Part shown: positions 1 through 8,604 of the stretch, in pieces
How positions within the stretch are numbered: position 1 is the stretch's first letter
Layout: every line of letters starts with the position of its first letter
Source of the DNA: CALLPQ01 sp964421675
GTDB taxonomy: Bacteria; Pseudomonadota; Alphaproteobacteria; Caulobacterales; Parvularculaceae
Length of the DNA stretch: 22,072 nucleotides
Direction of reading: 5' to 3'
NCBI GenBank assembly: GCA_964421675.1
Contig: CAYQXV010000045.1
Coordinates: 1-22,072, forward strand
Translations under genes and position numbers: made by a program
Notes under the pieces: model-generated
The model's input: only the letters and a program-made list of their open reading frames with translations
What the model was told of the DNA's origin: nothing
Database searches by the model: none

Positions 1-603
1 TTGCGCCCCGCGTTTGGTTTGCGCAACGCGTTTTACGCATTCGGGATATAAGATATGTTCCTCGCGCAATATCCGCGCCGCTAAGTCATCGGCGGTGTCG
101 CCGGGTTTTACGCGCACGGAGCGTTGTCCAATGATCGGGCCTGCATCCATGTCTTTGGTGACATAATGGACCGTACACCCCGCAACCTCCACGCGGTCAT
201 CAATCATGCGCTGATGAACATTAAGGCCCTTATAGGCCGGCAATAAAGAGGGGTGAATATTGATGAGCCGGCCTGCCCAATAGGTGACGAACTCTTCGCT
301 CAATATTCGCATAAACCCCGCAAGACATACCAGATCAACATTGTGCGTGCGCAGCCGCGCGGTAAGTTCTGCATCAAATTTCTGACGGTCGGGGAAATCT
401 TTGTGCGGAATAATATGGGTTTCAATACCCACGCTGCGCGCCAGTTCAAGGCCCGGCGCATCCGCGCGGTTTGAAATGACAACCACCATGCGCGCGGGAA
501 AAGTTTCAGATTTTGCCGCATCAATCAGCGCGCCAAGGTTTGAGCCTCGCCCCGATATTAATACGCCAACACGCAATTTTTTGGATTGATCTACAGCACT
601 CAT
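1..603 (-). CDS. purN: Phosphoribosylglycinamide formyltransferase (GART), 3' end cut by window edge
   Basis: Reading the minus strand from ATG at 603 gives 201 codons that remain open at the window edge. The family is about 200-220 residues, so only a few C-terminal residues are missing. The enzyme transfers the formyl group of 10-formyl-tetrahydrofolate to GAR in purine synthesis (cytosol). Visible motifs are the N-terminal phosphate loop SGRGSNL (17-23), the active-site segment INIHPSLLPAYKG (114-126) with N115 and H117, and the loop HYVTKDMDAGPI with D153; these match the E. coli N106/H108/D144 triad. The start lies 10 bases after the purM stop, so the two are very probably co-transcribed. 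No clear Shine-Dalgarno is seen, which fits translational coupling. Confidence 0.95.
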   Translation of the reverse strand, partial: MSAVDQSKKLRVGVLISGRGSNLGALIDAAKSETFPARMVVVISNRADAPGLELARSVGIETHIIPHKDFPDRQKFDAELTARLRTHNVDLVCLAGFMRILSEEFVTYWAGRLINIHPSLLPAYKGLNVHQRMIDDRVEVAGCTVHYVTKDMDAGPIIGQRSVRVKPGDTADDLAARILREEHILYPECVKRVAQTKRGAQ

Positions 604-613
604 ATCAACACTG

Positions 614-1627
614 TTACTGCGAGACGATCTCGCCAATGACGCTAACCGTTTCACCGTTTGCAGTTAGCGCTTTGGAAATTTCATCAACATTGTCTTTGGC
701 AACAATCAGCACGCCGCCTATCCCGCAATTAAAGGTCCGGCGCATATCACCAAGAGCGATCTTACCGGTCTCTTGCAACCAGCCAAATAAGGGCGGCGGG
801 GAAAGCGCTGCCTCGTCAAATGACGGGGCCAAACTTTTATCAAGTATGCGCGGCACATTATCGGTTAGCCCGCCGCCGGTAATATGGGCAAAGCCGCGCA
901 CCGCGCTGTGTTTTAAAACCGGCAGCACTGAGCGCACATAGATGCGCGTTGGCGCTAGCAATGCTTCACCAAGTGTTGTTTCTGATTGAAAGGGAGCGGC
1001 CTCATCAAAGCGATGCCCGCTATCGGAAACGATTTTGCGAATTAAAGAATATCCATTGGCGTGCGCACCATTTGAGGCCAGACCAATCATCACATCACCA
1101 GCCTGTGCGGCGCGCGGTAACATTGCACCGCGCTCAACCGCGCCAACGCTAAAGCCCGCCAGATCATAATCGCCAGGCGCATACATGCCCGGCATTTCAG
1201 CAGTTTCACCGCCAATCAGTGCACATCCTGCCTGCTGACATCCGGCCGCAATGCCCGCAACTACCCGCTCGGCAACATTGGCCTCCAGCTTTCCGGTCGC
1301 AAAATAATCCAGAAAGAAAAGCGGCTCAGCGCCTTGCGCGAGCACATCATTCACGCACATGGCCACCAGATCTATACCGATCGTGTCATGCTTGCCGGTA
1401 TCAATGGCGACTTTGAGTTTGGTGCCCACCCCGTCCGTGCCAGACACCAAAATTGGGTCGGTAAATCCGGCGGCTTTGAGATCAAAGGCCCCGCCAAATC
1501 CCCCCAACGCCGCATTGGCGCCCGCGCGGGCAGTCATTTTGGCAAGGGGCGAGATTGCCCTGATCAGATCATCAGCAGCATCAATATCGACCCCGGCATC
1601 GCGGTAAGCTTGGTTTGTCATGGCCAC
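614..1627 (-). CDS. purM: Phosphoribosylformylglycinamidine cyclo-ligase (AIR synthetase)
   Basis: The product is 337 residues (family about 340-350). It closes the imidazole ring of FGAM to AIR using ATP in the purine pathway. Visible family signatures are YRDAGVDIDAADDLI at the N-terminus (8-22), the ATP/substrate loop SGTDGVGTKL (62-71), GIDLVAMCVNDVLAQGAEPLFFLDY, and GGETAEMPGMY. A GTG at 1627 and an ATG two codons later (1621) are both possible starts; the ATG is equally plausible and neither has an evident ribosome-binding site. A perfect 12-bp palindrome overlaps the GTG. The gene precedes purN on the same strand and is divergent from the DUF2066 gene. purN, purM, a DUF2066 gene and hda also cluster in Pseudomonas (from memory), so the arrangement is ancient. 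Confidence 0.96.
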   Translation of the reverse strand: MAMTNQAYRDAGVDIDAADDLIRAISPLAKMTARAGANAALGGFGGAFDLKAAGFTDPILVSGTDGVGTKLKVAIDTGKHDTIGIDLVAMCVNDVLAQGAEPLFFLDYFATGKLEANVAERVVAGIAAGCQQAGCALIGGETAEMPGMYAPGDYDLAGFSVGAVERGAMLPRAAQAGDVMIGLASNGAHANGYSLIRKIVSDSGHRFDEAAPFQSETTLGEALLAPTRIYVRSVLPVLKHSAVRGFAHITGGGLTDNVPRILDKSLAPSFDEAALSPPPLFGWLQETGKIALGDMRRTFNCGIGGVLIVAKDNVDEISKALTANGETVSVIGEIVSQ

Positions 1628-1638
1628 TGTCTAGACAG
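1627..1638. promoter_or_regulatory. 12-bp perfect palindrome overlapping the purM start
   Basis: CTGTCTAGACAG is its own reverse complement. It includes the first base of the possible GTG start and lies 6 bases upstream of the ATG start of purM. It could be an operator or a translation-blocking structure, or it could be chance. No family-specific site was recognised. Confidence 0.25.
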
Positions 1639-1780
1639 CGACAGGCCAGCTTGCAAACGATTCTGCGGACAAATTTGCCACAAAACCCGCCTAAATCAGG
1701 TCAAAACAGGCCCAACCCCAGATAGGGGCGACCCCCTTTTGGCCCGCGTTGGCTATTTCAGAAATCTTGCCAGTTTGGTG

Positions 1781-1809
1781 ATGCAAGCGCGGGCGATCCC
1801 CGCTATAAT
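1781..1809 (+). promoter_or_regulatory. Possible sigma70 promoter for the DUF2066-hda transcript
   Basis: A perfect TATAAT lies at 1804-1809 with a poor -35 hexamer (ATGCAA, 1781-1786) at 17-bp spacing. The expected transcript would start near 1816, leaving a leader of about 65-100 bases. The -10 is flanked by short GC-rich inverted repeats (GCGGG/CCCGC just upstream). The call rests mainly on the -10 box. Confidence 0.4.
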
Positions 1810-1880
1810 GGGGGCAACCATGAAATGGCCCAATTTTCACGTCTATTCTTGTATCGTAGCTCATCCAATTGGCATTAAAT

Positions 1881-3524
1881 ATGACACTTTCCTTTGACCG
1901 GCAGACTTCTGCGCTCATGATTCGCGCGCTAACCGCCATTTCGCTGACAATTTCCGCATTTGTCGCCCTACCGACGCGCGCCAATGACGATGTATTCGTG
2001 GTGCCGCGTATCTTTGTCTCCGCCCAGGCGGAAAGCGCCATTGCCGCCAAGCAAGAGGCGGTCATTGCCGGGCGACGCGAAGCCATGGATATTTTGCTGC
2101 GCCGGGTCACCCCGGAAAGCGATTGGGGATATTTGCCGCGCCTGAAACAGGGCCAAGACGCGCCCATTGGCGTGCAAGAGCCGCCGCTCGGCGATGTTGT
2201 TCCCACAGCAAGCGGGCAATTTGGCGGGCCAACAGCCCCCCGATTCGGAAAAACCGCCATCACGCTGGATGACCAAGGCCTGCAGGCGCTGGAGCAAAGC
2301 TTTGAGGTCTATGAAGAAAAAAGCTCCCCAACGACCTACCGCGCCTTCATCACCTATCGGTTCAAGCCGGTTGAAACGCGCAATCTGCTGATTTCTGCGC
2401 AAATTCCCTATTCAGAAGCCCAGACCCGAATGGCGCTGGTGCTGCCGGTTTTGCAAACGGACAATGGCCTTTATCTTTGGGAATCAAACAATCCGTGGCT
2501 GCGCGCTTGGCAGAACAAGCCCCTCGATTCTGAACTTACCCCGATGACCGCCCCCTTGGCGGATCTGGAAGACACATCTTCCGTGACCGCGCGCCAGGCG
2601 CTCAATCTAGATCAGGAAAAGCTGGCCATTTTGGCGCAACGCTACGGCGTGCCCCAGGTGATTGTCGCCCATGCACGCCTCTCTCAACAAGACGGTCAGG
2701 ATCGCTTGCGCGTTCGGCTGATCAATGGGTACCGCGAATCGGGCGCGCTTAGTGCGGAGTCCGATGCCTATACAAGTTCAGAAATTCTCGACGGATTGGG
2801 CCAGGCCACCCGCGATGAATATGCCAGATCGCAGCGCTCTTTAACCAGCGGAGCCATTAGCGCCGATGGAACAATCGCCGGGGAGCCGGGCGATATTCTG
2901 TCTGAAGTCTACCTCAATGCGACGTCGGGGAATTTCCCAACGCTGGCAACCGACGGCATTAGCGCAGCGGTGAAAAAATATTCAACCGGTTGGAAGTCGC
3001 AAACCCTGATTGATCATTCTATTTCGACAACATTGCGCGCTTCTGCATTTTTTGCCTCCATCAGTGAGTGGAAGAAAATCCGCTCCGCTTTGATTTCAAC
3101 ACCGCTTGTGGGTTCGGTGCAGGTGCAAAACCTTTCACCTGCGGGCGCTTCCCTGACCATTCAGGCATTTGGCGATCCCGGCAAACTGGTCGTTGCGATG
3201 GAAGCACAAGGGCTTTCCTTATGGACGTTTCACCAAGGCGTCATCGAAGAGGCCGTATGGAACATAGCAACACCGGCAACGGCTGCGCGCATCCCAGCCC
3301 ATGTGCAACGCGCGCCCTTGCAACAGCGCCGCGTACCGCGCGCGCGCCGGGGATTGTTTGGCGAAAACCAATTATATAATGATGGCACCTATCCGCCTGC
3401 GGACCGGCAGGATTTCCAGACCACAAATGGGGATCCAACCTTCACACCGCAGCCGGTTGATCGCGACGATGATTATGATCGCGACTATGATCGCACCAAT
3501 AATTACACCCCATCACAGCCTTAG
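1881..3524 (+). CDS. DUF2066 domain-containing exported protein
   Basis: A protein of about 547 residues recognised as DUF2066 from its N-terminal style (VFVVPRIFVSAQAESAIAAKQEAVIAGRREAM) and its position between purM and hda. Function is unknown in the family. A signal peptide is visible: a positive start, the hydrophobic run ALTAISLTISAFVAL, and a likely cut after PTRA before NDD, so it should be periplasmic. The start is uncertain: TTG 1869, ATG 1881 and ATG 1917 are in frame and none has a clear ribosome-binding site; ATG 1917 gives the most compact signal peptide. The C-terminus is a low-complexity tail, first Arg-rich and Gln-rich, then Asp/Tyr/Asn/Pro-rich (a DDDYDRDYDR stretch), probably disordered. 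The stop is 24 bases before hda, suggesting one transcript. Confidence 0.8.
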   Translation: MTLSFDRQTSALMIRALTAISLTISAFVALPTRANDDVFVVPRIFVSAQAESAIAAKQEAVIAGRREAMDILLRRVTPESDWGYLPRLKQGQDAPIGVQEPPLGDVVPTASGQFGGPTAPRFGKTAITLDDQGLQALEQSFEVYEEKSSPTTYRAFITYRFKPVETRNLLISAQIPYSEAQTRMALVLPVLQTDNGLYLWESNNPWLRAWQNKPLDSELTPMTAPLADLEDTSSVTARQALNLDQEKLAILAQRYGVPQVIVAHARLSQQDGQDRLRVRLINGYRESGALSAESDAYTSSEILDGLGQATRDEYARSQRSLTSGAISADGTIAGEPGDILSEVYLNATSGNFPTLATDGISAAVKKYSTGWKSQTLIDHSISTTLRASAFFASISEWKKIRSALISTPLVGSVQVQNLSPAGASLTIQAFGDPGKLVVAMEAQGLSLWTFHQGVIEEAVWNIATPATAARIPAHVQRAPLQQRRVPRARRGLFGENQLYNDGTYPPADRQDFQTTNGDPTFTPQPVDRDDDYDRDYDRTNNYTPSQP

Positions 3525-3548
3525 CGGCCCAATGGTGACCCCTCAGCC

Positions 3549-4340
3549 ATGGAGAAACTAATAACCACTGATGGTCCGCCCAAAGAGGAACACCGGCAAA
3601 TTCCGCTTTTTGATCCGATGCCGGTGCCAAACTATTCAACCGATGCTTTTATCACCGCCGAGGAAAATGCCGACCTTCTTGAGACCGGCATAAACTGGCT
3701 GAATGCGCGTGAACCCGCGCTCGCCATTTGCGGCCCGCGCGGCTCTGGCAAAACCCATTTGCTGCACGTCTTGATAGACCACCATCGCAAGGGCGGCGGC
3801 CAAGCAGCCTTTGCGTCTAGCTACGCGGACGCCTTTGCGGCCCTTTCCGGTGCACCGGCGGGCGCGCCGCAAGATAGAGACAAGTCAACCTTTTTGATTG
3901 GCCTTGATCCGTGCACCGCTGATAATTCTAACCCGCAAGAAATGCTCGACCTGATTGAAGATTGCCGGGGGCGCGGCGTGCGGTTAGTTCTTGCCGGGCG
4001 CGGTGCCCCCGCGTCGTGGACTGGCGGACTTATCGATTTGCTGACCCGAATTGAAGCAATGGCGCGCCTGAGCATGCCCGAGCCCAGCGAGGATTTATTG
4101 CGCGCGATTTTGACCCGGCAGATTGCCGCCCGGCAATTTTCACTGTCGCAAAAAGAATTTCAATCAATCGTCAATTACGCAGCGCCGCGCCTTACCCGCA
4201 CCTTCGAGGCGGCAATGAGCTTTACCCATCTTTTGGACGTGCTTGCATTGACCGAAAAACAGCGCCCAAGCGTGAAACTGGCCCGTCAGGCCATCGACCA
4301 GCTAAAAGCCGCCAATTCGGCCCCGCGCGGCCAAGCCTAA
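3549..4340 (+). CDS. hdaA: Hda-like DnaA-family ATPase (regulatory inactivation of DnaA)
   Basis: The 263-residue protein resembles the AAA+ core of DnaA without the DNA-binding domain. In known Hda proteins this factor binds the DNA sliding clamp and stimulates ATP hydrolysis on DnaA after initiation. A clamp-binding motif QIPLF lies at 17-21, and Walker A GPRGSGKTH at 62-70. The Walker B region is LIGLD (116-120), lacking the usual acidic pair seen in Hda as LLLEDID. VRLVLAGR (144-151) fits sensor 1, and RLTRTFEAAMSF (214-225) is in the place of the sensor 2/lid helix. It follows the DUF2066 gene by 24 bases. Assignment is by family and context; the altered Walker B makes strong ATP hydrolysis by this protein itself doubtful. 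Confidence 0.85.
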   Translation: MEKLITTDGPPKEEHRQIPLFDPMPVPNYSTDAFITAEENADLLETGINWLNAREPALAICGPRGSGKTHLLHVLIDHHRKGGGQAAFASSYADAFAALSGAPAGAPQDRDKSTFLIGLDPCTADNSNPQEMLDLIEDCRGRGVRLVLAGRGAPASWTGGLIDLLTRIEAMARLSMPEPSEDLLRAILTRQIAARQFSLSQKEFQSIVNYAAPRLTRTFEAAMSFTHLLDVLALTEKQRPSVKLARQAIDQLKAANSAPRGQA

Positions 4341-4411
4341 TGGTTCGCACCCCGTAAAGCGCCAGGTTTAAGGGGCGCCCCAGCATTATTTAGCGCCCTT
4401 GGTTAACAAAA

Positions 4412-4428
4412 CCATAGTATAACTATGG
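4412..4428. promoter_or_regulatory. 17-bp inverted repeat upstream of ppk
   Basis: CCATAGT-ATA-ACTATGG is a perfect 7-3-7 inverted repeat, and its centre contains a -10-like TATAAC (4418-4423). It lies about 120 bases before the ppk start in the 209-bp hda-ppk spacer, so it is a candidate operator over a ppk promoter. It does not match the Pho-box pattern. No regulator can be named. Confidence 0.35.
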
Positions 4429-4549
4429 CAGACTAACGCCATCAATCGTGCGGCTCGAAGGCGCAGACACTTGTGTTTAGGCCGCTGCGACGATGACAAG
4501 AGCGCGCGCTGTACCTATATGTAGATCCAGCCAGTCAAGAGTGGACTAT

Positions 4550-6901
4550 ATGGAAAACGACCGACCACCGTCCGCAGAAGATGTTCCCATCTTTGAGGAC
4601 AGCTCACAGGCTTCAACCGTCATGGTTGATGACCTTGGCCGCGTCGGTGTGCCTGCGCAAGGTCTTGAAGCGCCGGGCGCTGTGAACGACGATAAAAATC
4701 CCTCCGTACAGCCCATTGATCCAAAAAGCCCGGAGCGGTTTTTTAACCGGGAACTTTCCTGGCTTGCCTTCAATGCGCGGGTTCTTGAAGAAGCTTTTAA
4801 TGAAAAACACCCGATTATGGAGCGGCTTCGGTTTTTGTCGATTTCCGGCAGCAATCTTGATGAGTTCTTTACGGTCAGGGTCGCCGGACTACGCGGCCAG
4901 ATGCGCGAAGGCATTACGGTCTTAAGTCAGGAAGGATTGACGCCGGAAAAACAACTGCGTCTGATTGATCAAGAAGCAAAAAAACTATTGGCCGAACAGC
5001 AACGATGCTGGCGCAGCCTATTGCCGTTAATGGAGGATGCAGGCGTATCGCTGGTCTCTGCCGACGAGCTAAGCAAACGCGAAATGTCGTGGTTGGAAGC
5101 GGAATTTGTCAAAAACATCTTCCCGGTTCTAACCCCCCTCACCCTTGACCCCGCGCACCCCTTTCCATTCATTCCAAATCTTGGATTTGTCTTGTGCTTT
5201 GATCTGAAGCATCGCGACGGACGGGAAATGACCACACTCCTCCCGGTACCAATTAAAATTGGACGCTTTATCCGCCTGCCAGAATCGGAAAAAGCAGGCG
5301 CAAATGCCCCCGCGCGCTATATCGCCCTAGAACAGGTCCTACCCACATTTCTCAAGCACCTCTTTCCCCAACATAAGATGGTCAATTGCGGTGCGTTTCG
5401 CATTTTGCGCGATTCTGATGTGGAACTTGAAGAAGAAGCAGAAGATCTGGTTTGCGTATTTGAGACAATGTTAAAACGGCGTCGGCGCGGCGATGTTATT
5501 CGCATTAAAGTGGATGCAACGACCCCGGTTCATATGCGCGAGTTATTTTGTGAACGGCTCAACGTTCCGGCAAAAAGCCTCATTGTCATTGACGGGGTTC
5601 TCGGCGTTGCGCAAGTGAGCGGCATGATCCCAAAGGATCGCCCCGGTCTTCAATTTGAAGCCTATGAACCGCGCTTTCCCGAACGCATCAGAGAACATAA
5701 TGGCGATTGCTTTGCGGCTATTCGCGAAAAAGATATTATCATTCACCACCCTTATGAAACATTTGATGTGGTGGTCCAGTTTCTCAAGCAAGCGGCAGCA
5801 GACCCAAATGTTGTTGCCATCAAACAAACCGTTTATCGCACCTCCAGCCAATCGCCCATTGTCGCGGCATTGATTGAAGCGGCGGAAGCGGGAAAAAATG
5901 TCACGGCCCTGATTGAATTGAAAGCGCGCTTTGACGAAGAGGCAAATATTCGTCTGGCAAGAGAGCTTGAACGCGCAGGCGTTAGCGTTGTCTATGGTTT
6001 TTTTGAATATAAAACCCACGCCAAATTATCCTATGTTGTTCGTCAGGAAAGCGGCGAAACGCGCACCTATACCCATGTTGGTACTGGCAATTATCACCCG
6101 GTGACAGCGCGCATTTATACGGATTTATCCTTGTTCACCTGCGACCCTGCGATTGGCCGTGATGTCGCCCGTTTATTCAATTATGTCACCGGTTACGCAC
6201 GGCCAAAAAAGCTCGATAAATTTGCGGTTGCCCCGATCAATGCCCGTCAAAAGATGACCAATCTGATTGAAGCAGAAATCAAACATGCAAAAGCGGGCCG
6301 CCCTGCCGCGATCTGGGCAAAGATGAACTCGCTGGTTGACGGAAAAATTATTGATAAGCTGTACAAGGCGAGTTGCGCCGGGGTTCAGATTGATCTTGTC
6401 ATACGCGGGATTTGCTGCCTGCGGCCGGGCATTCCGGGATTGTCTGAAAATATTCGTGTAAAGAGTATTGTTGGTCGCTTTTTGGAACACTCACGCATTT
6501 ATTGCTTTGGCAATGGCAAACCGCTGCCCAGCGATCAAGCAAAAGTCTTTATCGCCTCTGCCGACCTTATGCCGCGCAATCTTAATCGCCGCGTGGAAGT
6601 ATTCTGCCCAATTGAGAATGCAACGGTGCACAATCAGGTTCTCGATCAGGTGATGGTTGCCAACCTAAATGATGAAGATCAAAGCTGGCGACTGCAACCC
6701 GATGGCAGTTATGAGCGCGTGCGCGTGCCTGAAAATGTCGTCCCCTTTAATGCACACACTTATATGATGACCAATGCCAGCCTGTCCGGGCGCGGCGCAT
6801 CCATCGACTATAGCGCCCCCGCCGTCCTTATCCCCAAGACCCGGTCCTCCAAACAAGGTAAGAAAAACCGGGGCAAAAAAGATAAGTCCCGCAAATCCTG
6901 A
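4550..6901 (+). CDS. ppk: Polyphosphate kinase (PPK1)
   Basis: PPK1 reversibly polymerises the gamma-phosphate of ATP into polyphosphate through a phosphohistidine. From ATG 4550 the product is 783 residues. The N-domain begins near residue 64 (FFNRELSWLAFNARVLEEA). The catalytic region contains KTHAKL with H490 and YTHVGTGNYHP with H509, 19 apart, exactly as H435 and H454 of E. coli PPK. An extra N-terminal stretch of about 60 acidic/polar residues and a Lys/Arg-rich C-terminal tail (from about 760) flank the conserved core. An in-frame ATG at 4493 would add 19 residues; ATG 4550 is preferred because AAGAGTGG sits just upstream. It is followed by ppx on the same strand after 132 bases. Confidence 0.95.
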   Translation: MENDRPPSAEDVPIFEDSSQASTVMVDDLGRVGVPAQGLEAPGAVNDDKNPSVQPIDPKSPERFFNRELSWLAFNARVLEEAFNEKHPIMERLRFLSISGSNLDEFFTVRVAGLRGQMREGITVLSQEGLTPEKQLRLIDQEAKKLLAEQQRCWRSLLPLMEDAGVSLVSADELSKREMSWLEAEFVKNIFPVLTPLTLDPAHPFPFIPNLGFVLCFDLKHRDGREMTTLLPVPIKIGRFIRLPESEKAGANAPARYIALEQVLPTFLKHLFPQHKMVNCGAFRILRDSDVELEEEAEDLVCVFETMLKRRRRGDVIRIKVDATTPVHMRELFCERLNVPAKSLIVIDGVLGVAQVSGMIPKDRPGLQFEAYEPRFPERIREHNGDCFAAIREKDIIIHHPYETFDVVVQFLKQAAADPNVVAIKQTVYRTSSQSPIVAALIEAAEAGKNVTALIELKARFDEEANIRLARELERAGVSVVYGFFEYKTHAKLSYVVRQESGETRTYTHVGTGNYHPVTARIYTDLSLFTCDPAIGRDVARLFNYVTGYARPKKLDKFAVAPINARQKMTNLIEAEIKHAKAGRPAAIWAKMNSLVDGKIIDKLYKASCAGVQIDLVIRGICCLRPGIPGLSENIRVKSIVGRFLEHSRIYCFGNGKPLPSDQAKVFIASADLMPRNLNRRVEVFCPIENATVHNQVLDQVMVANLNDEDQSWRLQPDGSYERVRVPENVVPFNAHTYMMTNASLSGRGASIDYSAPAVLIPKTRSSKQGKKNRGKKDKSRKS

Positions 6902-7033
6902 CCGGCCCATTTTGCGCATATGTAATTTAACAGGGAATCACCGGCATGGTGTTGGACGCGCACTAATTGCACCGTTACCCGGCCCTTTATCCATCGCGCG
7001 CCCGCTCGAAAGTCGATCTGCAGTGAGTTATCT

Positions 7034-8563
7034 ATGTCTATAGGAATGTCAGCCCAGTCCTCACTGATCGCCGGTGCCCCGCCCAATGGCACGCGCATGC
7101 CCATTTTGCGGCGCGCGGTTGTTGATATTGGCTCAAACTCTGTCCGGCTGGTGGTCTATGAAGGACCCGCGCGTGCCCCTTTGCCGATCTGCAATGAAAA
7201 AGCCCTGTGCGGTCTTGGCCGCGGGCTCGGCGACGGCGCGCGCCTTAACAAGGAAGCCGTAAAAGAGGCACTGCAAACGCTGACACGGTTTCGCCAGTTG
7301 ATTGACGCTTACGCCAATCCGCCAACCTATGTGATTGCAACCGCGGCCGTGCGCTCGGCAAGCGATGGCGATGAATTTGTGCGCGCCGTCGAAGCGCTGG
7401 GGTTTTCCGTGCGCATCCTAACCGGCGAAGAAGAGGCCCATTATGCGGCCGAAGGAGTTTTATCCTTTTCTCCCCATGCCGCTGGACTGGTCGGTGATAT
7501 GGGCGGGGGCTCGCTTGAGCTGACCCAGCTTGCGCGCAGCAAACAAGACAAAAAAATCAGCCTACCGTTGGGGCCCTTGCGCCTGATGGAAAATTACGGC
7601 GATGATATTAAACAAGTCGAAAAAGCGGTTCTTAAATCATTTGAAAAAGTAAGCTGGCTAAAGCCCGGTCAGACAAAAACCCTTTATGCGGTTGGCGGGG
7701 GATGGCGCGCTATTGCCCGCTTGCATATGGGCCTGCGGCGCTATCCGCTTTCGGTCCTGCACCATTATACGTTAAGCGCTCTGGAGGCCCGCAAGATCTG
7801 CGCGCTTATTGAGCAACAAAGTCGGCGATCTCTTGAAGAACTTCCCGGCATTCCCCGGCGGCGCTTGGATACCTTGCCCTATGCCGGCCTGGTGATGGAT
7901 AAATTGCTGGAATATCTCGGCGTTGAATCGGTTCAGGTTTCTGCTGGCGGGGTGCGCGAAGGCATGTTGTTTAGCGAACTTGATGAGGAGACCCGCGCGC
8001 AGGACCCCTTATTAATGATTGCGCGATTTTTTGCCGAACGATTCTCCCCAGAACCTGACTATGGCACCCATGCCATCGCGCTTACCGATACTTTATTCCC
8101 CAAAGAATCAAAATCACGGGCACGATTGCGCAAAATGATCTGTGTCATGATGGATATTGGCTCATATTTCCACCCAGACCACCGAGGCGCGCAAGCCTTT
8201 GATATGATCTTGCGCGCGCCAACGGTTGGCCTGTCCCATGAAGAACGATTAATTGCAGCGCGCGCGCTCTACCGTCGATATGAAGGACGCAGAGGCGCAA
8301 GCCCTAACGATCAGGCCATCGCCTTACTGTCCTGGGATGACCAGCAATATGGCCTCATCTTGGGGCTGGCTTTACGGTTCGCCTCCGCCCTTGCCCCCAA
8401 AGTCCCGGAGCTGTTGGACGGGTGTCATCTCGCTCTTAGTGATGGCACATTAAAATTTACAGCGCCCCGCTCATGCGAGCCCTTATTGCTCGACCTGCCA
8501 AAACGCAGATTACAGGCTCTTGCCGATGCCTTAGAGGTCAAGCTTGAGATTGAATTTGAATAA
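7034..8563 (+). CDS. ppx: Exopolyphosphatase / guanosine pentaphosphatase family (Ppx/GppA)
   Basis: The 509-residue protein has the actin-like phosphatase fold of Ppx/GppA, which removes terminal phosphates from polyphosphate (some members act on pppGpp). Visible motifs are VVDIGSNSVRLVVYEG (29-44, phosphate loop 1), TAAVRSASD (103-111), the Glu-rich active-site segment ILTGEEEAHYAAEGVL, GDMGGGSLEL (154-163, phosphate loop 2) and AVGGGWRAIARLH. The C-terminal half fits the helical domain of long Ppx proteins. The start ATG 7034 could instead be ATG 7046. Its place after ppk means synthesis and breakdown of polyphosphate are encoded together, as in many proteobacteria. From sequence alone I cannot tell polyphosphate from pppGpp preference. 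Confidence 0.92.
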   Translation: MSIGMSAQSSLIAGAPPNGTRMPILRRAVVDIGSNSVRLVVYEGPARAPLPICNEKALCGLGRGLGDGARLNKEAVKEALQTLTRFRQLIDAYANPPTYVIATAAVRSASDGDEFVRAVEALGFSVRILTGEEEAHYAAEGVLSFSPHAAGLVGDMGGGSLELTQLARSKQDKKISLPLGPLRLMENYGDDIKQVEKAVLKSFEKVSWLKPGQTKTLYAVGGGWRAIARLHMGLRRYPLSVLHHYTLSALEARKICALIEQQSRRSLEELPGIPRRRLDTLPYAGLVMDKLLEYLGVESVQVSAGGVREGMLFSELDEETRAQDPLLMIARFFAERFSPEPDYGTHAIALTDTLFPKESKSRARLRKMICVMMDIGSYFHPDHRGAQAFDMILRAPTVGLSHEERLIAARALYRRYEGRRGASPNDQAIALLSWDDQQYGLILGLALRFASALAPKVPELLDGCHLALSDGTLKFTAPRSCEPLLLDLPKRRLQALADALEVKLEIEFE

Positions 8564-8604
8564 AATTTGAGGGGCGTCTTTGAAAACCGCCTTTGGGCCA
8601 GACC

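Noticed and set aside
4370..4400. Possible terminator after hda (AAGGGGCGC paired with GCGCCCTT)
   Set aside because: The stem has a bulge and no T-run follows, so rho-independent termination is not supported.
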